Assembly (NCBI GenBank): GCA_963739005.1
Contig: CAVTYQ010000008.1
Span: 248,001 to 312,000 of the forward strand
Length of the DNA stretch: 64,000 bases
Direction of reading: 5' to 3'
From: DASWJZ01 sp963739005
GTDB lineage: Bacteria > Pseudomonadota > Alphaproteobacteria > Rhizobiales > Afifellaceae
The notes beneath the pieces are model-generated. The model searched no databases and had not been told where the DNA came from. It was given only the letters and a program-made list of their open reading frames with translations. The first letter of the stretch is position 1. Every line of letters begins with the position of its first letter. The translations under genes were made by a program, and so were the position numbers. Below are positions 40,275 to 50,170 of this stretch, in pieces.

Positions 40275-41564
40275 ATGGATCGCATTCGAATCGCCGGCGG
40301 GCGTCGCCTGGTCGGCTCAATCCCGATTTCCGGCGCCAAGAACGCCACGCTCCCGCTGATGATCGCAAGCCTGCTCACCGACCAGCGGCTGACGCTTGAG
40401 AACGTGCCCGATCTTGCCGACGTCGCGCTCCTGAAGCGCATCCTCGCCAATCATGGCGTCGACTACATGGTGAGCGGCAAGCGCGCCAGCGACAGCCCGA
40501 ATGCCGGCGAGACGCTGACACTTTCCGCCGCGAACATCGTCGACACCACGGCGCCCTACGAGCTCGTCTCGCGTATGCGCGCGAGCTTCTGGGTGGTGGG
40601 GCCACTGCTTGCGCGCATGCACGAGGCGCGCGTCTCGCTGCCGGGCGGCTGCGCCATCGGCACGCGGCCGGTCGATTTCTTCCTGACCGGCCTCGAAGGG
40701 CTCGGCGCGGAGCTCCAGATCGAAGCCGGATATGTGGTGGCGAAGGCGCCGCGCGGTCTGATCGGGGGGCGCGTGCGCTTCCCGCACGCTTCGGTCGGCG
40801 CGACGCATACGATCATGATGGCGGCGACGCTGGCGAAAGGCGAAAGCATCATCGAGAACGCCGCCTGCGAGCCGGAAGTGCAAAACCTTGCCGAGTGCCT
40901 GAACAAGATGGGCGCCAGCATCGAGGGCGCGGGCACCGACACGATCCACGTCTTCGGCGTCGACCGGCTTGGCGGCGCCACGCATCGCGTGCTTCCCGAT
41001 CGGATCGAGACCGGCACCTACGCGATGGCCGTCGCGGCGACCGGCGGCGACGTCGTCCTGCAAGGGGCGGAGCCGGACCTCCTCAGGCACGCGCTCGCCA
41101 CGCTCGCCGCCGCCGGCGCGGAAGTCTCCGTGACGAACGCCGGCATCCGCATCGCGCGAAACGGCGGGGGGCTCTCGCCGGTCGATGTCGCGACCGCGCC
41201 GTTTCCGGGCTTTCCGACCGACCTCCAAGCCCAGTTCATGGCGCTGATGACGCGCGCCGAGGGCGTCTCGGAGATCCGCGAGACGATCTTCGAGAACCGC
41301 TTCATGCACGTGCAGGAGCTCGCCCGCCTCGGCGCCGACATCCACCTCGACGGCCAGAAGGCGAAGGTGACGGGGGTGAAGCGGCTGACCGGCGCGCCGG
41401 TCATGGCGACCGACCTTCGCGCCTCCGTCTCGCTCGTCATCGCCGGCCTCGTCGCCGAGGGCGAGACGCTGGTCAACCGCGTCTACCACCTCGATCGCGG
41501 CTTCGAGCGGCTGGAGCAGAAGCTCTCCGCCTGCGGCGCGGAGATCGAACGCCTGCGAAGCTGA
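40275..41564 (+). CDS. murA: UDP-N-acetylglucosamine 1-carboxyvinyltransferase
   Basis: 429-residue MurA. The catalytic Cys is present in LPGGCAIGTRPVD (about 119), with GAKNATLPLMIASLLTD near the N-terminus, VRFPHASVGATHTIMMAA (about 172) and PVMATDLRASVSLVIAGL near the C-terminus. AGGAG is 9 bp upstream of ATG 40275. It transfers enolpyruvate from PEP to UDP-GlcNAc, the first committed step of peptidoglycan synthesis; the Cys makes it fosfomycin-sensitive in type. First gene of a run of seven closely spaced genes. Confidence 0.95.
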   Translation: MDRIRIAGGRRLVGSIPISGAKNATLPLMIASLLTDQRLTLENVPDLADVALLKRILANHGVDYMVSGKRASDSPNAGETLTLSAANIVDTTAPYELVSRMRASFWVVGPLLARMHEARVSLPGGCAIGTRPVDFFLTGLEGLGAELQIEAGYVVAKAPRGLIGGRVRFPHASVGATHTIMMAATLAKGESIIENAACEPEVQNLAECLNKMGASIEGAGTDTIHVFGVDRLGGATHRVLPDRIETGTYAMAVAATGGDVVLQGAEPDLLRHALATLAAAGAEVSVTNAGIRIARNGGGLSPVDVATAPFPGFPTDLQAQFMALMTRAEGVSEIRETIFENRFMHVQELARLGADIHLDGQKAKVTGVKRLTGAPVMATDLRASVSLVIAGLVAEGETLVNRVYHLDRGFERLEQKLSACGAEIERLRS

Positions 41565-41647
41565 CGTTTACGCCGCCTCCCTCGGCGGCTTGCCCTCGCC
41601 GCGCCGACGCCCTACCACGGCGGCGACCGACGCCCGCGGGCCACGCA

Positions 41648-42097
41648 ATGCCGGATGACGATCTGCTTCGCCTCATCGCACTCGATACGGAAGACCTGGC
41701 GATCCTCTCCGCCCACCTCCAGGACGCGGTGCTCAAGGTCAAGGACATCCACTGGCTGCCGGGTGACCGCCACTTCGTGCTCTTGATGAACCGCTTCGTC
41801 TGGGAAGCGGCCGGCGCCTCCGGGCGTAAGCGCGAATACATGCGCCGCCGTTCGGCGCTGCATTTCGCGCGCGTCACGAAAGTGCAGTCGAGCGGCATCG
41901 GCCGCCAGCAAGGTGACGCCGTGCTCAATCTCCTCGCCGTCACCTTCGAACCCGGCGAGAGCCCATCCGGCGACATCGTGCTGGAATTCGCGGGCGGGGC
42001 AACGATCCGCCTTTCCGTCGAGGTGCTCGAAGCCGAGCTGACCGACCTCGGGCCGGCCTGGTCCACGCCGCATGCGCCGCGGCACATGCTCGCCTGA
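41648..42097 (+). CDS. DUF2948 family protein
   Basis: 149-residue conserved alphaproteobacterial protein found between murA and hisD. Recognisable stretches are LRLIALDTEDLAILSAHLQD near the start, VWEAAGASGRKREYMRRRSA and the end GPAWSTPHAPRH. The start ATG 41648 fits the family length. It ends 3 bp before hisD. Function unknown. Confidence 0.88.
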   Translation: MPDDDLLRLIALDTEDLAILSAHLQDAVLKVKDIHWLPGDRHFVLLMNRFVWEAAGASGRKREYMRRRSALHFARVTKVQSSGIGRQQGDAVLNLLAVTFEPGESPSGDIVLEFAGGATIRLSVEVLEAELTDLGPAWSTPHAPRHMLA

Positions 42098-42100
42098 CCG

Positions 42101-43393
42101 ATGGCGATCCGCCTTGATTCTTCCGAGCCGGATTTCGAGACGCGGTTTTCGGCGCTGCTTAACGCGAAGCGCGAGGTGGCGGAGGATGTCGAAGCGACGG
42201 CGCGAGGGATCGTCGAGGACGTGCGCGCCCGCGGCGACGCCGCGCTCATCGCCTACACGGAAAAATTCGACCGCTTCGCGGTGACCGCCGAGCGCCTCAG
42301 CATATCGGCGGCGGAGATCGACGCGGCGGAGCGCAAGGTGTCCCCGGCGGCGCGCGAAGCGCTCGCGATCGCGCGCGATCGGATCGAAGCATTCCACCGC
42401 CGCCAGCTGCCGAAGAATGACCGCTTCACCGACGCGCTCGGCGTCGAGCTCGGGAGCCGCTGGACGCCGATCGACGCCGTCGGGCTCTATGTGCCGGGCG
42501 GCACCGCCGCCTATCCAAGCTCGGTCCTGATGAACGCGGTGCCGGCCAAGGTCGCCGGCGTTCCGCGCATCGTCATGGCGGTGCCGACGCCGGACGGCAT
42601 CCTGAACCCGCTCGTGCTTCACGCGGCGCGCCTTGCGGGCGTCGACGAGGTCTACCGAATCGGCGGCGCGCAGGCGATCGCGGCGCTCGCCTACGGGACC
42701 AAGACCATCCAGCCGGTCGCCAAGGTGGTCGGCCCCGGCCGCGACTACGTCGCCGCCGCAAAGCGGCTCGTCTTCGGCACCGTCGGCATCGACATGATCG
42801 CCGGACCGTCGGAGGTCCTCGTCGTCGCCGACGCCGACAACGATCCCGACTGGATCGCCGCCGACCTCCTCGCGCAGGCGGAGCACGACGCCGCCGCGCA
42901 GTCGATCCTGATCACCAATTCCGCCGAGCTTGCCCGGCGCGTCGCCGACGCGGTCGAGCGGCAGCTGCAAACGCTGCCGCGCGGAGAGACGGCGGCCGCG
43001 AGCTGGCGGGATTTTGGCGCGATCATCGTCGTCGCTTCGCTGCCGGAGGCGCTCGATCTTTCCAACCGCGTCGCGCCGGAGCACCTGGAGCTTGCCGTCG
43101 CCGATCCGGAAGCGCTCCTTCGGGGCGTCAGAAACGCCGGCGCCGTCTTCCTCGGACGCCATACGCCGGAAGTGATCGGCGACTATGTCGGAGGACCGAA
43201 CCACGTACTCCCGACCGCGCGCTCTGCACGCTTCTCCTCCGGCCTCTCGGTGCTCGACTTCGTCAAGCGCACGTCGATCCTGAAACTCGGGCCCGAACAG
43301 CTTCGCGTGCTTGCCAAGCCGGCGATCGCGCTCGCCGAGGCCGAAGGATTGGACGCGCATGCGCGCTCGGTCGCGATCCGCCTCAACCTCTAA
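42101..43393 (+). CDS. hisD: Histidinol dehydrogenase
   Basis: 430-residue zinc-dependent enzyme. Landmarks are VGLYVPGGTAAYPSSVLMNA (about 127-146), RIGGAQAIAALAYGT (about 187), DMIAGPSEVLVVAD and the metal/catalytic region AEHDAAAQSILI (about 262), with GGPNHVLPT (about 366) holding the conserved His. It oxidises histidinol to histidine in the last two steps of the pathway. It is embedded in the murA run without other his genes nearby, an arrangement seen in Rhizobiales. Confidence 0.95.
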   Translation: MAIRLDSSEPDFETRFSALLNAKREVAEDVEATARGIVEDVRARGDAALIAYTEKFDRFAVTAERLSISAAEIDAAERKVSPAAREALAIARDRIEAFHRRQLPKNDRFTDALGVELGSRWTPIDAVGLYVPGGTAAYPSSVLMNAVPAKVAGVPRIVMAVPTPDGILNPLVLHAARLAGVDEVYRIGGAQAIAALAYGTKTIQPVAKVVGPGRDYVAAAKRLVFGTVGIDMIAGPSEVLVVADADNDPDWIAADLLAQAEHDAAAQSILITNSAELARRVADAVERQLQTLPRGETAAASWRDFGAIIVVASLPEALDLSNRVAPEHLELAVADPEALLRGVRNAGAVFLGRHTPEVIGDYVGGPNHVLPTARSARFSSGLSVLDFVKRTSILKLGPEQLRVLAKPAIALAEAEGLDAHARSVAIRLNL

Positions 43394-43405
43394 CCGGCTT
43401 CGGCG

Positions 43406-43882
43406 ATGAGCGGCGCGAAGCAGGAACGCCTGATCGCCGTCACGCTCGACGACGCGTCGTTCGGGCGCGCCTCGCCCGACATCGAGCACGAGCGCGCGGT
43501 CGCCATCTACGACCTCGTCGAGGAAAGCAGATTTACCGTCCCCGACCATGCCGGACCCTACAAGCTCGTGCTCAAGCTCGCCGACCAGCGACTCGTCTTC
43601 GACATCCGCTCGGCGGAGGATGCGCCGCTGGTGGCGCATGCGCTCTCGCTCACGCCGTTCCGAAAGATCGTGAAGGATTACTTCCTGATCTGCGACAGCT
43701 ACCGCCAAGCGATCCGCTCCGGCTCGCCGGGCCGCATCGAGGCGATCGACATGGGCCGACGCGGCGTCCACAACGAGGGCTCCGAAGTCCTGAAGCAGCG
43801 ACTCACGGGGAAGGTCGAGCTCGACTTCGACACGGCGCGGCGGCTCTTCACGCTGATCTGCGTGCTGCACTGGCGCGGCTGA
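43406..43882 (+). CDS. UPF0262 family protein
   Basis: 158 residues, a conserved family almost restricted to alphaproteobacteria and placed after hisD. Family stretches are RLIAVTLDDASFGRASPDIE, LSLTPFRKIVKDYFLICDSY and AIDMGRRGVHNEGSEVL. The spacing to hisD is 12 bp. Function unknown. Confidence 0.9.
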   Translation: MSGAKQERLIAVTLDDASFGRASPDIEHERAVAIYDLVEESRFTVPDHAGPYKLVLKLADQRLVFDIRSAEDAPLVAHALSLTPFRKIVKDYFLICDSYRQAIRSGSPGRIEAIDMGRRGVHNEGSEVLKQRLTGKVELDFDTARRLFTLICVLHWRG

Positions 43883-43884
43883 GC

Positions 43885-44349
43885 GTGGCCGGCGCTGAAA
43901 TCGAATCGCTGCTTTTCATCTGCGGGCGGAACTGCGTGCGCTCGCCGATCGCGCAGGCGCTGACGGAGAGCTTCTATCCAGGGCGCTTCCGCACGGCGTC
44001 CGCCGGCATCACGCCCGGCGATCGCGACCCCTTCGTCGACGCCGTTCTCGCCGAGATCGGGCTCGACCTCGGCGACCACCAGCCGACCGCGCTCGATGCG
44101 CTCGGCGACCAGAGCTTCGACCTCGCGGTCACGCTCTCGCCGGAAGCGCATCACCGGGCGCTCGAGCTCACGCGCCCGCATCCGCTCGCCGTCGAATACT
44201 GGCCGACGTCCGATCCGACGCGCGCCTTCGGATCGCGCGACCAGATCCTCTTCGCCTACCGCGATCTCCGTCAGCGGCTCGCCGCCAGACTTCGCGAGCG
44301 CTTCGGCGCGCCCTCTCCTTCTCCGGCCAATTCCTCGGCGGGTTCTTGA
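43885..44349 (+). CDS. Low-molecular-weight phosphatase family protein
   Basis: 154 residues, GTG start at 43885, 2 bp after the UPF0262 stop. The phosphate-binding loop is FICGRNCVRSPIAQ (C-x5-R-S, Cys about residue 13). The general-acid Asp is in WPTSDPTRAF. The family includes protein-tyrosine phosphatases and arsenate reductase-like enzymes; the substrate is not known. Position in the run suggests a housekeeping role. Confidence 0.87.
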   Translation: MAGAEIESLLFICGRNCVRSPIAQALTESFYPGRFRTASAGITPGDRDPFVDAVLAEIGLDLGDHQPTALDALGDQSFDLAVTLSPEAHHRALELTRPHPLAVEYWPTSDPTRAFGSRDQILFAYRDLRQRLAARLRERFGAPSPSPANSSAGS

Positions 44350-44428
44350 GTTCACAGAGTTCACGGCATGCGTTAGGACGGCGCGTCGCCGAACGCGGCG
44401 GAATGGTTCGACCCCTCCGGGTAAAGCA

Positions 44429-45064
44429 ATGCTCAAAGTGGCCACCGATCGCCCCCGCCTGATCCTCGCCTCCGCTTCGGCGCGGCGCCTGCAGCTTCTC
44501 GGCCAGGTCGGCATCGAGCCGGACAAGCTGCTTCCGGCGGACATCGACGAGACGCCGCAGCGGCGGGAGCTGGCGCGCGCGCTCGGGCGGCGGCTCGCCT
44601 ACACCAAGGCGGAGACGGCGCGGCGGACCGCCGAGCGCGACCCGGCGCTTCGGGGCTCCTTCATCCTCGGCGCCGACACCGTGGTCGCGGTCGGTCGGCG
44701 CATCCTTCCCAACCCGCAGTTCACCGACGAGGCTGCCGCCTGCCTCCGCCTCCTTTCCGGCCGCGGGCACCGCGTCTACGGCGCGCTCTGCCTGATCACG
44801 CCGAGCGGCAAGGTCAGGAACCGGATCGTCGAGACCAAGCTCCGCTTCAAGCGGCTCTCGCGCGAAGAGATCGAGACCTACCTCGCCTCCGGCGAATGGG
44901 AGGGAAAGGCCGGCGGCTACGCCATCCAGGGCCGCGCCGGGGCTTTTGTCAGCCGCCTCATCGGCTCCTACACCAACGTCGTCGGGCTGCCGATCTACGA
45001 GACGATGGCGCTTCTCGCCGGCGAGGGCTACCCGGTCTACGACCGCTGGGCGATTCCGTCGTGA
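44429..45064 (+). CDS. maf: Maf family nucleotide pyrophosphatase
   Basis: 211 residues with the Maf signatures LILASASARRLQLL (N-terminal), LGADTVVAVG (about 76) and GYAIQGRAGAFVSRLIGSYT (about 162-181). ATG 44429 gives the expected length. Maf proteins hydrolyse non-canonical or specific NTPs and can affect division. The stop overlaps the yacG start by 4 bp. In many Rhizobiales infA lies just before maf; here the gap of 79 bp is too short for it. Confidence 0.93.
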   Translation: MLKVATDRPRLILASASARRLQLLGQVGIEPDKLLPADIDETPQRRELARALGRRLAYTKAETARRTAERDPALRGSFILGADTVVAVGRRILPNPQFTDEAAACLRLLSGRGHRVYGALCLITPSGKVRNRIVETKLRFKRLSREEIETYLASGEWEGKAGGYAIQGRAGAFVSRLIGSYTNVVGLPIYETMALLAGEGYPVYDRWAIPS

Positions 45065-45267
45065 CCGACGCCGACCGGAAGCCACCCTCCGCGGCGGGTC
45101 GTTCGCTGCGCAAATGCCCGATCTGCGGCAAGCCGGCAACAGACGAAGCCTACCCCTTCTGCTCGCGGCGCTGCGGCAACGTCGACCTGAATCGCTGGCT
45201 TTCCGGGACCTACGTGATCCCGGCGGTGGAGGACGCGCCGGGAGAAGGCGAAGAGGCCGAGGAATAG
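45061..45267 (+). CDS. yacG: DNA gyrase inhibitor YacG
   Basis: 68-residue zinc protein with two Cys pairs, CPICGKP and CSRRC, followed by GNVDLNRWLSGTYVIP. It starts with a GTG overlapping the maf stop (GTGA). YacG binds GyrB and blocks DNA binding by gyrase. The C-terminus is short and acidic. Confidence 0.9.
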   Translation: MTDADRKPPSAAGRSLRKCPICGKPATDEAYPFCSRRCGNVDLNRWLSGTYVIPAVEDAPGEGEEAEE

Positions 45268-45363
45268 CCTCAATCTCCCGTGCATGCGCCATTTCGGCGG
45301 TTTGACGAGGCCGGCAAAAGAGTCTCTATCTTCCGCCAGCTAGACGTGGATCGGGGAGGTCGC

Positions 45364-47757
45364 GTGTCGGCCGACAATTCCGAGGGTCAGCGGCCCGGCG
45401 AAGCCCTGGCGACGCCGCCGGGACGGACGCGCAAGCCGCACCGTTTAGCCTATGGCATCGAGCGGATCGGGCTGATCCCGCTCCGCTTCCCCTTCGCAAG
45501 CCTTGTCATACTGATCGCACTCGCGGTCGCCGCGTCGTTCGGCGTGATGCGGCTCAAGGTCGACGATTCGCTCTCCCAGCTCTTCCGCTCGAACACGCCG
45601 GAGTTCAAGCAGTTCATCGATGTGACGGAGCGGTTTCCCTCAAGCGAGTTCGACGTGCTCGTCGTGGTGGAGGGAAAGGCGCTGCTTGAGCGGAATTCGA
45701 TCGAGGGTTTGCGCAACCTCGTCACCGACCTGCAGTTCGTCGAGGGAACCCGCGGGATCCTCTCGCTCTTCTCGGCGCGCACGCCGCCGGAGAACGGACA
45801 GATCCCGGGACCGCTCTTCCCGGAGACCCTGCCTACGGGCGCTGCCTATGAGCAGCTCGTCGAAAAGGTCAGAAGCAACGAGATCCTGCGCGGCAAGCTC
45901 CTCTCTGAAGACGGCCAGCTGGCGCTGATCGTGCTGGCACTCGAACCCGACGTCGCCGGATCGGGCCAGATGAACGGCATCGTCAAGGATATCCGCGACA
46001 CGATCAGCTCCGATCTCGCGGGTACCGGACTCACCGGTCAGCTTTCCGGCGTGCCGATCATGCAGCTTGAGATCAGGAACGCAGTCGAGCGCGACCGCCT
46101 GATCTACAACGCGTTCGGCTTCGCCGCCGGCTGCCTGATCGCGATCATCTTCTTCCGCCGCTTCTCCTTCATGGTCATCGCCGCGGGCCCGCCGCTCATC
46201 GCAATCCTGCTCGCGCTCGGCGCGCTCGGCTGGCTCGATTTCCGCCTGAACATGTTCCTGAACGTGATGACGCCGCTCATCATGGTCATCAGCTTCGCCG
46301 ATTCCATGCAGCTCACCTTCGCCGCGCGGGACCGGCTGCTCGCCGGCGAGGACAGGTACACGGCCTTCCGAAACGCCGTGCTCGTGGTCGGGCCGGCTTG
46401 CGTGCTGACGCACGGCACCGCCGGCATCTCCTTCATCGCGCTGCAGTTCTCCTCCTCCGACCTGATCCGCACCTTCGGCGAGGCGGGGCTCGTCGCCACC
46501 GTCATCGCGCTCCTCGGCGTACTCATGCTGGTGCCGCTTCTCGGCGTGCTGCTGATCCGCAAGGAGTCGGTCTTCGCCGCCAAGGTGCGCGCCACGGACA
46601 CCGGCGTGAACGCGCTCCGCCGTTTTTGCCGCTGGATCGCCGTCCGCATGGTGAACCGCCCCGGCCTCTACAGCCTGATCGGCCTCCTCGTCGTCGGCGG
46701 TCTCGCCACGATCTATGCCACCCTCGAACCGCGCTATCGGCTCGCCGACCAGGTGCCGGACAAGGAACAGGCGGTCTCCGCGTCAAGCCGGCTCGACGCC
46801 AAGCTCACCGGCGCCAACCCGATCGACGTCCTGATCGAGTTCCCGAAAGGCGCCTCGCTCTACGCGCCGGAGACGCTCGACACGATCGCCGCGGTGCATA
46901 ATGCGCTGGAGGAGCAGGCCGGCGTCGGCAACGTGTGGTCGCTCGAGACGCTCAGGCGCTGGCTCAAGGAGAAAGCCGGCATCGCCGACGTCGCCACGCT
47001 CAAGCAGTACGTCGACATCCTGCCGGAGCATCTGGTGCGGCGCTTCATCTCGGCGAACGAGGACGCCGTTGTCGTCTCCGGCCGCATTCCCGACGTCGAC
47101 GCGAGCCAACTCCTTCCCGTCATCGATCACCTCGATGAAACGCTCAACACGGTACGCAAGGCGCATCCGGGCTATCAGATCGCGGTGACAGGACTCTCGG
47201 CGATCGCGGCGCGGAACAGCGCCAACATGATCGGCAAGCTGAATCGCGCGCTCACGATCGAGATCGTCTTCGTCGCCGCCTTCATCGGCCTCGCCTTCCG
47301 CTCGTTCATCGTGATGTGCCTGTCGATCCTGCCCGGCATCTTCCCGATCGTGCTCTCCGGAACGCTGCTATGGGCGATGGGCGACGGGCTGAATTTCGCC
47401 GCTGTCGTGGCGCTCATCGTTTCCTTCGGACTCGGCTTGAGCGCGACGATCCACTTCCTGAACCGGCTCAGGCTGGAGGATCGGCCCGACGCCGATCCCG
47501 GCATCGGCGTCGAGCGCGCAACCGTGCTCGTCGGCCCGGCGCTGATCCTGACTTCGGTGGTGCTCGCCTGCGGGCTCGCGGTGACGGTGCTTTCAGACCT
47601 GCCGTCGCTCAGGACGTTCGGCTGGCTTAGCGCCTTCGCGATGATCGCGGCGCTGACGGCAGATCTCCTGATCCTGCGGCCGACCGCGATGTTCCTCTAC
47701 AGGCTCGGCCGCAGGCGCACGAGCCGCGAGCCGGCAACGACGCCGGCCGCCGAATAG
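45364..47757 (+). CDS. MMPL/RND superfamily transporter
   Basis: 797-residue inner-membrane protein with the duplicated RND layout: one N-terminal membrane segment, a periplasmic loop (about 45-205), five to six segments (about 215-395), then a repeat of the same unit (about 420-790). The N-terminal loop begins LKVDDSLSQLFRSNTPEFKQ, as in hydrophobe/lipid-type MMPL exporters. GTG 45364 is preferred for its GGGGAGG ribosome-binding site; GTG 45280 has none. Substrate is unknown: lipids or hopanoids are possible from family. Confidence 0.88.
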   Translation: MSADNSEGQRPGEALATPPGRTRKPHRLAYGIERIGLIPLRFPFASLVILIALAVAASFGVMRLKVDDSLSQLFRSNTPEFKQFIDVTERFPSSEFDVLVVVEGKALLERNSIEGLRNLVTDLQFVEGTRGILSLFSARTPPENGQIPGPLFPETLPTGAAYEQLVEKVRSNEILRGKLLSEDGQLALIVLALEPDVAGSGQMNGIVKDIRDTISSDLAGTGLTGQLSGVPIMQLEIRNAVERDRLIYNAFGFAAGCLIAIIFFRRFSFMVIAAGPPLIAILLALGALGWLDFRLNMFLNVMTPLIMVISFADSMQLTFAARDRLLAGEDRYTAFRNAVLVVGPACVLTHGTAGISFIALQFSSSDLIRTFGEAGLVATVIALLGVLMLVPLLGVLLIRKESVFAAKVRATDTGVNALRRFCRWIAVRMVNRPGLYSLIGLLVVGGLATIYATLEPRYRLADQVPDKEQAVSASSRLDAKLTGANPIDVLIEFPKGASLYAPETLDTIAAVHNALEEQAGVGNVWSLETLRRWLKEKAGIADVATLKQYVDILPEHLVRRFISANEDAVVVSGRIPDVDASQLLPVIDHLDETLNTVRKAHPGYQIAVTGLSAIAARNSANMIGKLNRALTIEIVFVAAFIGLAFRSFIVMCLSILPGIFPIVLSGTLLWAMGDGLNFAAVVALIVSFGLGLSATIHFLNRLRLEDRPDADPGIGVERATVLVGPALILTSVVLACGLAVTVLSDLPSLRTFGWLSAFAMIAALTADLLILRPTAMFLYRLGRRRTSREPATTPAAE

Positions 47758-47762
47758 GCCTA

Positions 47763-48302
47763 TCAGCCCTTCTTCAGGTTGACCGATATCTGGGTCAGAC
47801 CCTCCGGTGTCGTCACCTCGAGGTTGACCATCTGCTGGGTGCCGCTTGTCGTGACCTGGACGTGGACGGCAATGTTGTTGTTGGTGACGGTGCGGACCCT
47901 TGCATCGATCTTCGTCTGATTGGCCCGCCCGGTAATCTGTCCGCTCAGCCCATAGCGGGACTCGTTCCAGGTTCCGATGATCACGCCCGCGGCTTCCCGG
48001 TAAGAAATGTCCGTGTTGATCTTCCAGGGTTCCCCCAGGCTCGGATTGGCGCAGGTCAATGTCTGCTTCAGCTGATAGCCGTCACTCGCCACGTTGTTGG
48101 TGGACTTGCAGCGGATCGGCTCGCTCTCTCCGCTGTACCATTTGATCGAGCCGTCTCCCTGCCAATTGCCGTCCATGACGGCAAAAATGCCGGCTGCCGC
48201 GGCAGCCGTCGGCTCGCCAAGCGGCGCCACGCAAAGGCACAATGCTGCCGCCACCGAAGCGACACCGAAACCGCGCCGACGAGCGTTTGCGAAAAAACTC
48301 AT
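47763..48302 (-). CDS. Secreted hypothetical protein
   Basis: 179 residues with a signal peptide (hydrophobic core about 13-28; ending near TAAAAAGIF). The mature part is beta-rich with two Cys (RCKSTNN, LTCANP) that could form a disulfide, and a recurring T-x-G-x-I pattern such as GVIIGTWNESRYGLSGQITG. ATG 48302 has GGGGGCAGGA upstream. It ends 5 bp from the convergent transporter gene. No family recognised. Confidence 0.65.
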   Translation of the reverse strand: MSFFANARRRGFGVASVAAALCLCVAPLGEPTAAAAAGIFAVMDGNWQGDGSIKWYSGESEPIRCKSTNNVASDGYQLKQTLTCANPSLGEPWKINTDISYREAAGVIIGTWNESRYGLSGQITGRANQTKIDARVRTVTNNNIAVHVQVTTSGTQQMVNLEVTTPEGLTQISVNLKKG

Positions 48303-48608
48303 GAAATCCTGCCCCCTTGTCACAGGTTGAAGGGGGGATTCGCCGCCCGCGCGCTCCCCGATGTCAGTCTCCCTCGGAGAGAACGATAGCCTTTTCCCCG
48401 TCGGTTCGGCAACCGACCTGGCCGCTCCAGACAGGTGCCGCGATCGGATGCGCTCCGCTGTGGCGAACGGGCGACTCTCCAACCCTGCCCCCCCTTGCGC
48501 GCGCCCGCGGAATGCGGCTGGGGAGCGTGTGGACAGCCTTCCGGCGAGCCGATATAACCCGCCGGCCTTGCCGCCCGGGGCGCGCATAAAGCGTGCGGCG
48601 GGAAGCCT

Positions 48609-48684
<76 letters not shown>

Positions 48685-48998
48685 ACGTTTTAAATGACTT
48701 ATCTGCCACGCGGTGTTCAGGCGAAGGTTTCAAGGTTACGCCTCAGGTTACATTCTGCGCTTTTCAGGGCCATCGTCAGCCTCTTCTCCTTGAGTTGCGC
48801 GCTGAAGCGGCCATAGAGAGAAGCCCGACTGCTCATGAGCGCGCTGATCGCCAGCCGACGGGAGTCCCCCTTGCGGCCAGATTCGGACTTGCCTGGGAGC
48901 CAAGCGCATTCCGGTTCTGCGCCAAAAGGCGATATCGACGTGTCGAGGTCGGCGCGCCGGAAATCTCCACATCATAGAAGCTCGGCGCGTGTTTCGGG
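48685..48998. other. Non-coding stretch after tRNA-Phe
   Basis: 314 bp between tRNA-Phe and the treY remnant. No ORF with coding character, promoter or hairpin stands out, and no second copy of the tRNA 3' end was seen in the window. Confidence 0.5.
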
Positions 48999-49895
48999 TT
49001 AGGCAGCCGCGAGCGTTTCCGCCACGACCACGCACACCGGAAGCTTGGCAAAAAGACCTGCCGTGTCGAGCCCGCCCTCGCCAACCTCGACCCCACGCCC
49101 ATCAAAGAGACTTGTCCATCGCTTCTCAGCGAGCGCCTTGGGTAAAGCCACAGTCCCGGTGGCGTCGCCGCCTCGCCCGGGAAAGAGCAGCGCAGCAACG
49201 ATCATTCGCGCGCCGTCCGCTTCGCGCATGAATGCGCAGACCCGCTCCGCGTCCGGACCAGTGACGTCAAGCGGCTCGTAAGAACCCGTGTCGAATAGCG
49301 CCGGGTACTCCCGGCGAAGTCGCAGGAGTTTCGCCACCAAGAGAAGTTTGATACGACCGTCCGGCCATCCCTTCAGTAATTTGGATAACTCGTTCGTCCG
49401 GCCTTTGACGTCCTCCAGAGCATCCCGGCGGCAGTCGAAATCGATGGGGCGCCGGTTGTCCGGATCGACGAGGCTCAAATCCCACAGCTCCGCCCCCTGA
49501 TAGATGTCGGGGACGCCGGGGACGGTGAGCTTCAACACCGCTTGAACGAGGCTGTTTCGGACACCGAGTGGCGTGACGCGGGCAAGGAAGGCTTGAAAGC
49601 TCTCCAGGAACGGATTTGCCCGTGCGGTGTCGAGGGCACGGCGGACAAAATCGAGCGTCGCCTGCTCATAAGCTTCGTCCGGCGTGGCCCAGGTCGTGCG
49701 CAACTTCGCTTCGCGCAACGCCTTTAGCATCGCAACTTCGATCCTGAGCCGGAAGACCGCGACGGCGTCTGGGTCGAGCGCGCCCGAAAAGAACGCCGGA
49801 GGCCACGCCGCGAGAAGAAGCTGGTAGAAGGCGTACTCGTCGTTGCGGTCTGGCGGCATTTCCTCTGTGGTCCACGCCTGCGGCGCGTGAATCAT
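48999..49895 (-). pseudogene. treY: C-terminal fragment of malto-oligosyltrehalose synthase (treY)
   Basis: 298 codons matching only the last third of TreY (family length near 900). Clear family stretches are PPDRNDEYAFYQLLLAAWPP near the new start, TVPGVPDIYQGAELWDLSLV and DPDNRRPIDFD. The catalytic N-terminal half is missing, and the region upstream (49896 on) shows no continuation, so it is a truncated relic. TreY rearranges the reducing end of maltodextrins to trehalose. No treZ or glgX is nearby. Confidence 0.85.
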
Positions 49896-50170
49896 GCGGC
49901 TCCACAGTGCAACCTGCGCTGTCTAAATTCAATCTCACGACGTTTCCGAGGCTAGATCGCTACAGGTACGCCGCTCTGACCTACTTCCCCTGATTTCCCT
50001 CAGTCTGATCCGTGTCGTCGGAGCTACTCTCTCCGCCGACTTGACCACCGTCTTCGGTGTTTTGCGGGCCGTCTGTGTTGTCAGCGTCAGCGTCGTCGGA
50101 GGATTCTCTTGCACAACCGGCTTCGCCTCGTTCGGCGCAGGGTGGCTGGGGCTGTCGGAGGCGCGTCCTT
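49896..50170. other. Non-coding stretch between the treY remnant and the decayed duplicate
   Basis: About 275 bp with only low-complexity open frames (Thr/Ser/Arg-rich). I see no gene, repeat or hairpin of note. Confidence 0.4.
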
